Shown piece by piece: positions 1 to 6,589 of a stretch of DNA of 10,173 nucleotides; the first letter of the stretch is position 1, and every line of letters starts with the position of its first letter. The DNA is from an uncultured Acetatifactor sp. (lineage in GTDB: Bacteria > Bacillota > Clostridia > Lachnospirales > Lachnospiraceae), in NCBI GenBank assembly GCA_910580225.1, contig CAJTXE010000077.1, positions 1 through 10,173 on the forward strand, written 5' to 3'. The notes under the pieces were generated by a model, which saw only the letters and a list, made by a program, of their open reading frames with translations, was not told the origin of the DNA and did not search any database. The translations under genes and the position numbers were made by a program.

Positions 1-71
1 ATCCCCATTTATTATAGCAGATTTATGAAGACTTAGCCAAAAGACTTATTGAAGTTCGAGAAAATTTATTC

Positions 72-100
72 TTGACAGGAAAAAGGTTATGCACTATAAT
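72..100 (+). promoter_or_regulatory. Sigma-A promoter of the tyrS T-box leader
   Basis: A perfect -35 box TTGACA (72-77) and a perfect -10 box TATAAT (95-100) are separated by exactly 17 bases. Transcription should begin around 106-108, giving an untranslated leader of about 520 bases before tyrS. Both hexamers match consensus completely, so initiation is probably strong and unregulated, with control left to the T-box downstream. Nothing convincing is visible in bases 1-71; a short open frame ending at 36 could be the tail of an upstream gene but is too short to judge. Confidence 0.9.
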
Positions 101-135
101 ACGGTTAGTTTCATAGTCAAGGAATTGATTGATAA

Positions 136-528
136 AAGCAATGATAAGAACAAGTAGCACATGGTGGAGCATACAGAAAGCAGCCGGCTGATGAGAGGCG
201 CATGGGAAGCCTTCGTGTGAATACATCTTTGAGCTTCGCACCAAATCCTGATTACACAGGCATCAATGCAGTGATGTGACCAGGTAGTAGGCTGCGGCGG
301 TTCCCGCACCCGTTATCGTGCTAGGGTATCACCCGTGAGAAGGCGGTTTTCCGGAATTCGGTGAGCAGGAAGAGTGATTTTCTGACTCTGCCGTATGAGA
401 AAGCCGGAGCAGACATCGATATTACGGACGTACCCGAAGAGGCAGGCAGTGTGAGCTGTCTGTAAACATGAGGTGGTACCGCGGAGTTTTATGGCTCTCG
501 TCCTTTTGATAAGGATGGGAGCTTTTTT
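136..528 (+). promoter_or_regulatory. Tyrosine-specific T-box riboswitch upstream of tyrS
   Basis: This leader RNA senses the charging of tRNA-Tyr. Stem I closes between AAGC (136-139) and GCTT (233-236). AAGA (146-149) can pair with TCTT (226-229), and GCAC (157-160) with GTGT (215-218), framing the specifier loop. The 3' side reads GTGTGAATACATCTTTGAGC (215-234), which puts the tyrosine codon TAC at 222-224 as specifier. The AG-rich distal part of stem I is at about 175-198. The conserved T-box AGGTGGTACCGCGG is at 471-484; its TGGT would pair with the ACCA end of a tRNA whose discriminator base is A, as in tRNA-Tyr. The antiterminator can form from 471-473 with 502-504 and 481-483 with 499-501, leaving a 7-base bulge at 474-480, and it excludes the terminator. 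Uncharged tRNA-Tyr should therefore allow readthrough into tyrS. The pairing was read by eye; stems II and III were not resolved. Confidence 0.95.
494..528 (+). terminator. Rho-independent terminator of the T-box leader
   Basis: The arms GCTCTCGTCCTT (494-505) and AAGGATGGGAGC (511-522) form a 12-pair stem with two G-U pairs and a 5-base loop, followed by six T (523-528). The 5' arm contains bases 499-504, which the antiterminator also needs. The two structures are therefore mutually exclusive, the standard T-box switch. Confidence 0.95.
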
Positions 529-628
529 GCTGTGGGGAAGTACAGACGGAGGCCTGAATTTTGCGATTTAAATCGGAACACGTAGAAGACGGAAGAAACC
601 TGGTCAGGCAGGGACGGAGGAGAGGGAA

Positions 629-2005
629 ATGAAGGAAACAGAAAAGGAGACAGAAGAAATGGAAGGCATGGAGAAACACACAACCACAACGGAGGAGACA
701 AAGACAATGGAAGAAAACGGCCCGGCAGCCGAAAAGGCGGAGGCGGAAATGACAAAAGATCAGGTATGGGCAGAAGGCCGGGAGAACCCGGAACTGGCCG
801 GACAGGTTCGGCACCAGATGCGGGTGATCCGGCAGGGGGCGGAGGAGCTGATCGGAGAGGCGGAACTGGAGCGGAAGGTTGCCCGGAGTATCTCCACAGG
901 CAGGCCCCTGATCATCAAATTCGGCATGGATCCCAGCGCGCCGGATATTCATCTGGGCCATGCGGTTCCCCTGCGGAAGCTGAAGCAGATGCAGGATCTG
1001 GGGCATACCATTGTGATTGTGATCGGGGATTTCACAGCAAAAATCGGCGATCCCACAGGAAAAAGCAAGGGACGGAAAGCCATGACGGAGCAGGAAGTCT
1101 TTCTCAACGCCCAGACTTACCAGGAACAGATTTTCCGCATTCTGGACAGGGAGAAGACGCAGGTGCGTTTTAACGGGGAATGGCTGGAGCTGCTGAACCT
1201 GAACGAGGTATTGCAGCTGGCGTCTACGGTTACGGTGGCCAGGATGCTGGAGCGGGATGATTTTCAGAATCGATTCAGGGGAGGCATACCCATCGGGCTT
1301 CATGAATTTTTTTACCCTCTGATGCAGGCATACGATTCCGTGGAGCTGAAGGCGGATCTGGAGTTAGGGGGGACTGACCAGACCTTTAATATCCTGATGG
1401 GAAGGCAGCTGCAGCGGGACAGAAAGCAGGAGCCCCAGGCAGCCATGTTTATGCCGCTTCTGGAGGGAATTGACGGCACGGAGAAGATGAGCAAGAGCCT
1501 GGGCAACTACATCGGCATCAGCGAGGATGCGCGCACCATGTTCACCAAGGTGATGCAGGTGCCGGATGCTTTGATCGTGAAATATTTTGAGCTGGCCACG
1601 GATATCCTCCCGGAGGATCTGGACAAAATCAAGGAGTCTCTGGCAGACGGCTGCAACCCCAGAGACTGCAAACTGGTTCTGGCCAAAACCATCACCTCCC
1701 TGTACCACAGTGCGGAGGAAACGGCGGAGGCGGAGATTTTTTTCCGGGAAGCCTTCACCGATAGAAAAGTGCCGGACCAGGCGGAAATCCTGGAGGCGGT
1801 TCTGGAGAGCGGAACACTGTTCGACTGTGTCAGGCCTCTGGTAAATGCGGGGATTGTGGAGAGCGGCGCCCAGTTTCGGAGGCTGATTGCCCAGGGCGGT
1901 GTACAGAAAAACGGTGTCCGGGTGGAAAAATTGGAGGAGAACATTCAGAGCGGCGATGTGCTGAAGGTGGGAAAGCGGCGGTTCGTGCAGATCAAAATGT
2001 GCTGA
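629..2005 (+). CDS. tyrS: Tyrosine--tRNA ligase (TyrRS) with acidic N-terminal extension
   Basis: This class Ic synthetase activates tyrosine with ATP and charges tRNA-Tyr in the cytoplasm. In the 458-residue reading, the HIGH-type motif HLGH is at residues 108-111, GGTDQ of the tyrosine pocket at 247-251, KMSKS at 286-290, and a C-terminal S4-like RNA-binding domain at about 395-455. The style around the HIGH motif (DPSAPDIHLGH) matches the roughly 400-420-residue TyrRS branch. The first 60 or so residues are a low-complexity tail rich in Glu, Lys and Thr that the family does not need. Two starts compete. ATG 629 has GGAGG 8 bases upstream (616-620). ATG 749, residue 41, has GGAGG 5 bases upstream (739-743) and would give 418 residues, close to the family's usual length. 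I list the longer form because its ribosome site is well placed, but the start is undecided. The upstream T-box reading UAC supports the assignment independently. The enzyme identity is near certain. Confidence 0.96.
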   Translation: MKETEKETEEMEGMEKHTTTTEETKTMEENGPAAEKAEAEMTKDQVWAEGRENPELAGQVRHQMRVIRQGAEELIGEAELERKVARSISTGRPLIIKFGMDPSAPDIHLGHAVPLRKLKQMQDLGHTIVIVIGDFTAKIGDPTGKSKGRKAMTEQEVFLNAQTYQEQIFRILDREKTQVRFNGEWLELLNLNEVLQLASTVTVARMLERDDFQNRFRGGIPIGLHEFFYPLMQAYDSVELKADLELGGTDQTFNILMGRQLQRDRKQEPQAAMFMPLLEGIDGTEKMSKSLGNYIGISEDARTMFTKVMQVPDALIVKYFELATDILPEDLDKIKESLADGCNPRDCKLVLAKTITSLYHSAEETAEAEIFFREAFTDRKVPDQAEILEAVLESGTLFDCVRPLVNAGIVESGAQFRRLIAQGGVQKNGVRVEKLEENIQSGDVLKVGKRRFVQIKMC

Positions 2006-2078
2006 GGGGGGAGCTGCCGCTATCAATGGAGGGAAGAGAATCAACTGGAAAATCCGGGACAGATATTGTAAAAAAGCC

Positions 2079-2088
2079 TGTGATCACA
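2079..2088. promoter_or_regulatory. Perfect 10-base palindrome in the tyrS-GH2 gap (possible operator)
   Basis: TGTGATCACA is its own reverse complement and lies 67 bases before the GH2 start, in the 149-base gap after tyrS. A weak -10-like TAAGAT follows at 2102-2107. Catabolic GH2 genes are often controlled by local repressors, so an operator is possible, but a 10-base palindrome can arise by chance and no convincing -35 box is visible. No intrinsic terminator is seen after tyrS either, so the GH2 gene might be partly reached by readthrough. Confidence 0.2.
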
Positions 2089-2154
2089 ACGCTGAATGTG
2101 ATAAGATAAGAAATAGCGGAGTAATGTACAAGGGGAAATGGAGGAAGGAGTAGG

Positions 2155-3924
2155 ATGAGAAAGAAACTTTTCATGAAAGCGGAAAAGATCAGGGAGGAAG
2201 GACATTCGGAGGAAAATGCACCGAGACAGGAGCATCCGAAGCCTCAGATGAGACGGCAGAACTGGCAGAACCTGAACGGAGAGTGGGATTTTGCCTTTGA
2301 TTTCGGCTGCAGCGGTGTGGAGCGGAAGTTTTATGAAAGGGATGGGCTTGACCGGAAAATTCGGGTGCCATTTTGCCCGGAGAGTGAGCTTAGCGGCATT
2401 GGGTACAAAGATTTTATTCCGGCGGCATGGTATCAGCGGAAGGTGGAACTGACGGCAGCACAGCGGAAGGGGCGGGTGCGTCTGCACTTCGGGGCGGTGG
2501 ACTATGGGTGCCGCTTGTGGGTGAACGGCAGGGAGGCCGGGCATCATACGGGAGGTTATGTATCTTTCTGTTTTGACATTACGGATTATGTGAAGGACGG
2601 AGAAAATGTGCTGACTCTTTCTGTTCGGGATGATCTGAGAGATGGCAGGCAGTGCAGGGGAAAACAGAGCGGCGTTTTTTATTCCGTGGGCTGCGATTAC
2701 ACCAGAACCACAGGCATCTGGCAGACTGTCTGGCTGGAGTTTGTACCGGAAGCTTATATGAAAAAGGTGTATTATTATCCAAACATTGGAGAGGGCACTA
2801 TTACAATTCGGGCTCTTACAGAGGGAGAAGGTGTTTTGACAGCGGAAGCCTTTTATGAGGGTGTAAGCTGCGGCAGAGCGGAGACAAAAGTATGCGCCGG
2901 GAACGGCATTTTAACCATTGCCCTGTCAAGGCTGCATCTCTGGGAACCGGGGCAGGGGAGGTTGTATGACCTGAAGCTTTCTTTTGGGGAGGACAGGGTG
3001 GACAGCTATTTCGGGATGCGGGAGATTCGGATTCAGGGAGAGAAGGTCTTGATCAATGGAAGATCTGTGTTTCAGCGTCTGGTACTGGACCAGGGCTTTT
3101 ATCCCGACGGAATTTACACGGCTCCTTCCGATGAGGCTCTGCAGCGGGATATCCGGCTGTCCATGGCGGCAGGCTTCAACGGGGCCAGACTCCACCAGAA
3201 GATTTTTGAGGAGCGTTTTCTGTACCATTGTGACCGGGCAGGTTATCTGGTATGGGGAGAGCAGGGGAACTGGGGCCTGGACTACAGCAGACCGGATGGA
3301 CTGAAATGTTTTCTGCCGGAGTGGATGGAAGCACTGGACCGGGATTTCAACCACCCTGCCATTGTGGGATGGTGTCCTTTTAACGAGACCTGGGATTACC
3401 AGGGGCGCAGGCAGGACAATGATCTTCTGGCCATTGTATACCGGATGACAAAACTCTTCGACACTACCAGGCCCTGTATCGATACCAGCGGAAATTATCA
3501 TGTGGTGACGGATATTTATGATATGCATGACTATGAGCAGGACCCGAAGGTGTTTGCCGCTTCTTATAGAGAATTTGCAGAAGGCGCTCCGCTCAAGGAC
3601 CGCTATGAGGACCGGCAGGTTCCCGTGCCGGGGATTCCTGTGTTCATCAGTGAATACGGCGGCATCAAATGGGATGTGGAAGGATGCCTGGCGGACAGCT
3701 GGGGTTATGGGGAGGGACCGAAGACGGAGGAAGAATACATAGAGCGGTACAGAGGGCTGACGGATGCTCTGCTTGACAATCCCCATATGTTCGGATTCTG
3801 CTATACCCAGCTCTACGATGTGGAGCAGGAAGTGAACGGGCTCTATACTTATGATCGGAAACCCAAGATGGATATGGAAATCTTCCGGAAGATCAACACC
3901 AGGAAGGCGGCCATTGAAGAGTAA
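2155..3924 (+). CDS. Glycoside hydrolase family 2 protein, beta-galactosidase-like, substrate unknown
   Basis: A retaining exo-glycosidase of 589 residues. The order is an N-terminal jelly-roll sugar-binding domain (about 38-200), an immunoglobulin-like domain (about 205-300) and a TIM barrel (about 300-585). The barrel carries the GH2 acid/base motif FNETW with Glu411 and the nucleophile motif SEYGG with Glu500, so it should be active. There is no signal peptide, so the enzyme is probably cytoplasmic and acts on imported glycosides. The NxK motif that lets beta-glucuronidases hold the uronate is not visible near the C-terminal VNGLYTYDRKPK stretch, which argues against glucuronidase (inference). 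At 589 residues it lacks the extra C-terminal domains of LacZ-type enzymes. The ribosome site GGAGGAAGGAG (2140-2150) ends 4 bases before ATG 2155; an in-frame ATG at 2173 is an alternative. The family is certain; the name beta-galactosidase would be only a guess at specificity. Confidence 0.93.
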   Translation: MRKKLFMKAEKIREEGHSEENAPRQEHPKPQMRRQNWQNLNGEWDFAFDFGCSGVERKFYERDGLDRKIRVPFCPESELSGIGYKDFIPAAWYQRKVELTAAQRKGRVRLHFGAVDYGCRLWVNGREAGHHTGGYVSFCFDITDYVKDGENVLTLSVRDDLRDGRQCRGKQSGVFYSVGCDYTRTTGIWQTVWLEFVPEAYMKKVYYYPNIGEGTITIRALTEGEGVLTAEAFYEGVSCGRAETKVCAGNGILTIALSRLHLWEPGQGRLYDLKLSFGEDRVDSYFGMREIRIQGEKVLINGRSVFQRLVLDQGFYPDGIYTAPSDEALQRDIRLSMAAGFNGARLHQKIFEERFLYHCDRAGYLVWGEQGNWGLDYSRPDGLKCFLPEWMEALDRDFNHPAIVGWCPFNETWDYQGRRQDNDLLAIVYRMTKLFDTTRPCIDTSGNYHVVTDIYDMHDYEQDPKVFAASYREFAEGAPLKDRYEDRQVPVPGIPVFISEYGGIKWDVEGCLADSWGYGEGPKTEEEYIERYRGLTDALLDNPHMFGFCYTQLYDVEQEVNGLYTYDRKPKMDMEIFRKINTRKAAIEE

Positions 3925-4496
3925 CAAATTCAGAAAAATCGGTTAAACATATATTTTTATAGGGTTTTTCAGAACAAGGTATATGGGCTGCGGAAGGGGT
4001 GCAGGGTGAATCCAGTTTGCATTCCATTTTATAAACATTACCTCCATTTGCAGTTTGGTCTTTCATTTTCCATATCTTTACTGTATCAGAAAGAGGGATG
4101 ATAAAAAAGACTAAATTCTATCTTTTGTCTACCTTTTTTCAAACACTCTTGGACCGGGAGCGATGAAAGCAGTATTTGGAAGTGGTTTTTAAAACTATGT
4201 AAAGGATATTAAAGTCTATAAAAAGTGATACAGAACAACACAATCTATTGCTATTTCTATCAGGAAGTGGTATCCTATACATGCGCAGCAAATCCCCATG
4301 CACTGGTTTGTACGATTGTATATGCAGCCCGAAGCCTGATGATTGCAAAAGAGTAGTACCTGATTTGCGGTAACACAGTATCGTATTCCGATAGAATGGG
4401 AGACATCCGGGATATAAGCGGGCTGTTTATGCGGCTGGGCGATGCCGGAGGGGGATTTTCAGAATAAATTGATCTGCAGGGAAGGTGAATGCACAT
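3925..4496. other. Gene-poor region between the GH2 gene and degV
   Basis: About 570 bases with no gene I can support. The first part (3925 to about 4270) is clearly more AT-rich than the flanking genes. Just after the GH2 stop, GAAAAATC (3933-3940) can pair with GGTTTTTC (3963-3970) around a 22-base loop. This may be a weak terminator, but no T run follows. The last part (about 4282-4467) returns to gene-like composition and is described separately. I found no convincing promoter for degV, although one should lie in this region because the GH2 gene is far upstream. Confidence 0.6.
4282..4467 (+). pseudogene. Possible decayed 3' end of an unidentified gene
   Basis: Reading in frame from 4282 gives a protein-like stretch broken once by TAG at 4354 and ending at TAA 4465. 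The part after the stop reads YLICGNTVSYSDRMGD and continues to end in RLGDAGGGFSE. Composition shifts from AT-rich to gene-like near 4280, as expected if a fragment of coding sequence survives. I do not recognise the protein and there is no start or ribosome site for it. It could equally be non-coding sequence that happens to lack stops, so this is a weak call made from the reading frame alone. Confidence 0.22.
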
Positions 4497-5411
4497 ATGA
4501 AGGAAAGGTATCATATAATCAGCGACGGTTCCTGTGATTTGCCCCGGGAATTGGTGAAGGAAAAAAATATTACGGTTGTGCCGTTTTATGTTTCTTTTGA
4601 TGATGAAAATTATCTGAAGGAAAATGTGGAGATCGGAATCCGGGACTTTTATCAGCAGATGGTGGACCGTAAAGGGGTGTACCCGAAGTCTTCCATGCCT
4701 TCGGCCCAGGACTATGTGGAGGCGTTTCAGCCTTATGCCCGGGAAGGAATACCCCTGATCTGTATCTGTATTACCACCAAATTCAGCGGTTCCATGCAGT
4801 CCGCTTTAAACGCCAGGAGTATCGTGCAGGAGAGCTTTCCGGAAGCGAAGATCACTGTGATTGATGCCACGGTAAATACGGTACTGCAGGGGCTGTATGT
4901 ACTGGAGGCTGCGGCTTTGCGGGACAGCGGCATGGCATATGAGGCGGTGGTGGCCCGGTTGGAGGAGATCAGGAAAACCGGGCGGATCTTCTTTACCGTG
5001 GGTGATATGGAATATTTAAAGCATGGGGGACGGATCGGCAAGGTGTCCGCCGTGGCGGGCAGCGTTCTGGGCATACGGCCTGTGATCACCCTGAAAGAAG
5101 GAGAGATTTTTCCTTCGGGTATCGGCAGAGGCAGGAAACGTACCACAGAGAAGACCATTGATCTGCTTCTGGAGTATCTGGAAGAGAACGGCCGGAGGAT
5201 TGATCGCTACAGCATAGCCATCGGATACGGGTATGACTTTCAGGAGGCAGTGGAATTTCGGGAGCATACACTGGAGGTACTGCAGGGGAAAGGGTATTCC
5301 ATTGAAAAGGACAGGATCCCGCTGTACCAGATCGGTGCCACCATCAGCGTACACACGGGTCCCTATCCTCTGGGATTCGGAATCATTGAAAAGGGAATCT
5401 CCCAGCCATAA
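4497..5411 (+). CDS. DegV family protein (FakB-like fatty-acid-binding protein)
   Basis: DegV/FakB proteins bind a free fatty acid and present it to the kinase FakA for phosphorylation, feeding phospholipid synthesis. This 304-residue protein has the family's marks in order: SDGSCDLP near the N-terminus (9-16), SSMPS (65-69) where the family usually has TS(M/Q)PS, the lipid-pocket segment TTKFSGS (93-99), DMEYLKHGGRI (170-180) and SVHTGP (284-289) near the C-terminus. Length is about 20 residues above the usual 280-290. ATG 4497 is preferred because AAGGTG (4482-4487) lies 9 bases upstream. An in-frame GTG at 4485 would add four residues but overlaps that site. No fakA is in the window, as is common since DegV paralogues are scattered in Clostridia. 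Its bound lipid cannot be read from sequence. It ends 53 bases from the convergent HAD gene with no clear terminator between them. Confidence 0.93.
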   Translation: MKERYHIISDGSCDLPRELVKEKNITVVPFYVSFDDENYLKENVEIGIRDFYQQMVDRKGVYPKSSMPSAQDYVEAFQPYAREGIPLICICITTKFSGSMQSALNARSIVQESFPEAKITVIDATVNTVLQGLYVLEAAALRDSGMAYEAVVARLEEIRKTGRIFFTVGDMEYLKHGGRIGKVSAVAGSVLGIRPVITLKEGEIFPSGIGRGRKRTTEKTIDLLLEYLEENGRRIDRYSIAIGYGYDFQEAVEFREHTLEVLQGKGYSIEKDRIPLYQIGATISVHTGPYPLGFGIIEKGISQP

Positions 5412-5464
5412 AAGAGAACGGCGTCCTTATGGCCGGACCGTCAGGACAGAGGGTGGAAAGCAGA

Positions 5465-6286
5465 TCACGGAGCTTCGGTGCAGTGCATCAGAAGCTCTTT
5501 TACATTGGCAAAACAATAGGTGGCGGGATAGGGGGTATCCGTCATATCCTCCGGCCTTGCTTCTCCGGTAAACAGAACACAAGTATCCACTTCACCGTTA
5601 ATTCCGCAGGCGATGTCGGTATAGAGCCGGTCCCCTACCACCAGAGTCTCTTTCCGGGAAAATCCGGACCGCTCCAGACACAGATCTACCACTGCGCGGC
5701 TGGGTTTGCCCAGATACACCGGCTTTTTCCCGGTGGAGTCCGTGATCATGTTGCAGATGGCGCCGCAGTCCGGAACAAAGCCGAAGTCAATAGGGCAGCA
5801 CAGGTCCGGATTGGTGGCATAGAAAGGGATATGGGTGGTGGAGAGAATTTTGCATGTCTGAACCAGTTTGTCATATGTGAGTTCACTGTCGTAGGCCACC
5901 ACCACGCAGGCAGCATCAGCTTCTGCATGTTCCGTGATGTGCAGGCCGTTTTTTCGAAGTTCTGTCACAAAAGAGGCAGTGCCCAGGACAAAAATTTTAC
6001 TGTCTGCATACTGTTCCGTCAGAAAACGGAGCGTCATATAACCAGATGTAATAAATTGATCTTCGGCGGTATCCAGATGAAAGACACGGCGGAATTTTTC
6101 CACGTAATCCCTGCAGCTGCGGGTGGAATTGTTGGTAATGTAATAGGCTTTTCCGCCGATGCGGTCAATATGGTGCAGCAGGTCAGTGCTGCCGGGATAG
6201 AGGGTGTCCCCCACTGCCAGGGTGCCGTCGATATCAAATAAAAACAGTTTTTTTTCTTTTAATGCAGCAGGTGCTCCAGTGTTCAT
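5465..6286 (-). CDS. HAD-IIA family hydrolase (NagD/4-nitrophenylphosphatase-like)
   Basis: A cytoplasmic magnesium-dependent phosphatase of the HAD superfamily, 273 residues, typical for subfamily IIA. All catalytic motifs are present: motif I DIDGTL with nucleophile Asp18 and acid/base Asp20, motif II TNNST at 51-55, the family IIA element ATNPD at 157-161, motif III Lys194 in GKP, and motif IV GDRLYTDI with Asp219 and Asp224. The large C2 cap lies between motifs II and III. Members act on small phosphorylated metabolites such as sugar phosphates, phosphoglycolate or nucleotides, and the substrate here cannot be told. ATG 6286 is chosen because AAGGAG (6292-6297) sits 5 bases upstream; an in-frame TTG at 6310 has no better site. 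The gene has its own promoter and is convergent with degV, so it looks monocistronic. A near full-length open frame on the opposite strand is a shadow. Confidence 0.95.
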   Translation of the reverse strand: MNTGAPAALKEKKLFLFDIDGTLAVGDTLYPGSTDLLHHIDRIGGKAYYITNNSTRSCRDYVEKFRRVFHLDTAEDQFITSGYMTLRFLTEQYADSKIFVLGTASFVTELRKNGLHITEHAEADAACVVVAYDSELTYDKLVQTCKILSTTHIPFYATNPDLCCPIDFGFVPDCGAICNMITDSTGKKPVYLGKPSRAVVDLCLERSGFSRKETLVVGDRLYTDIACGINGEVDTCVLFTGEARPEDMTDTPYPATYCFANVKELLMHCTEAP

Positions 6287-6352
6287 GATTTCTCCTTTTC
6301 GACGTTCCAAATCTGTTCTTCAGGGTTCTTCGTATGTTCTTCACACGCATTC

Positions 6353-6381
6353 AGAATAATCCACAAGGCGATGATTGTCAA
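6353..6381 (-). promoter_or_regulatory. Sigma-A promoter of the HAD hydrolase gene
   Basis: On the minus strand a perfect -35 box TTGACA (6381-6376) and a -10 box TATTCT (6358-6353, four of six consensus bases) are 17 bases apart. Transcription would start near 6346, about 60 bases before the HAD ATG. This separates the HAD gene from the importer operon upstream of it on the same strand. Apart from this promoter and the hairpin at 6502-6524, the 303-base gap (6287-6589) shows nothing I can name. Confidence 0.8.
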
Positions 6382-6501
6382 GGGTTCAAATGTCGGACCA
6401 TGTGATACCGAATTTGCTTTGAAGCAATACGCACAGAAGGCTTCGGAAATCCTCTGGAAAGAGATGTTTCCGGTTGTTGGCCGGGCAGTCAGAACGCAGG
6501 A

Positions 6502-6524
6502 AGAGCGGGGAAGGCCCCCGCTCT
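6502..6524 (-). terminator. GC-rich hairpin, likely terminator of the importer operon
   Basis: AGAGCGGGG (6502-6510) pairs perfectly with CCCCGCTCT (6516-6524) around a 5-base loop, 66 bases past the stop of the binding-protein gene. The stem is 9 pairs and strongly GC-rich. The minus-strand RNA continues UUCCUGCGUUCUG, only moderately U-rich, so this is an imperfect intrinsic terminator. It may instead protect the 3' end of the message. Its place between the importer operon and the separate HAD promoter fits a transcript end. Confidence 0.6.
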
Positions 6525-6589
6525 CTGTTGTTGGAAAAATACTGCGATTATCGGCGATGGATGTCTGGAAAAAGCTCCTGCATCAGGCG

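Noticed and set aside
422..1303. Open frame of 293 codons on the minus strand opposite the T-box terminator and tyrS
   Set aside because: It overlaps a complete riboswitch and a certain tyrS. Its product is Pro/His/Leu/Cys-rich without recognisable motifs, typical of the antisense shadow of a purine-rich gene.
2926..3927. Open frame of 333 codons on the minus strand opposite the GH2 gene
   Set aside because: The sense strand encodes both GH2 catalytic motifs. The antisense product has no recognisable domain, and the long opening is explained by codon bias on the sense strand.
4281..4373. Thirty-codon cysteine-containing small open frame starting at ATG 4281
   Set aside because: It has no properly spaced ribosome site and no recognisable peptide features, and it overlaps a more protein-like reading in another frame.
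5412..5464. Possible bidirectional terminator between degV and the HAD gene
   Set aside because: Only a 4-base GTCC/GGAC pairing is visible, with no T run on either strand, so I cannot support a terminator.
5429..6241. Open frame of 270 codons on the plus strand covering almost all of the HAD gene
   Set aside because: The minus strand carries every HAD motif with a good promoter and ribosome site. The plus-strand reading shows no family features and is a shadow.
4497..6286. Convergent DegV and HAD genes as a linked two-gene system
   Set aside because: They are on opposite strands, the HAD gene has its own promoter, and both families are widespread single genes. Nothing in the sequence suggests a joint function.
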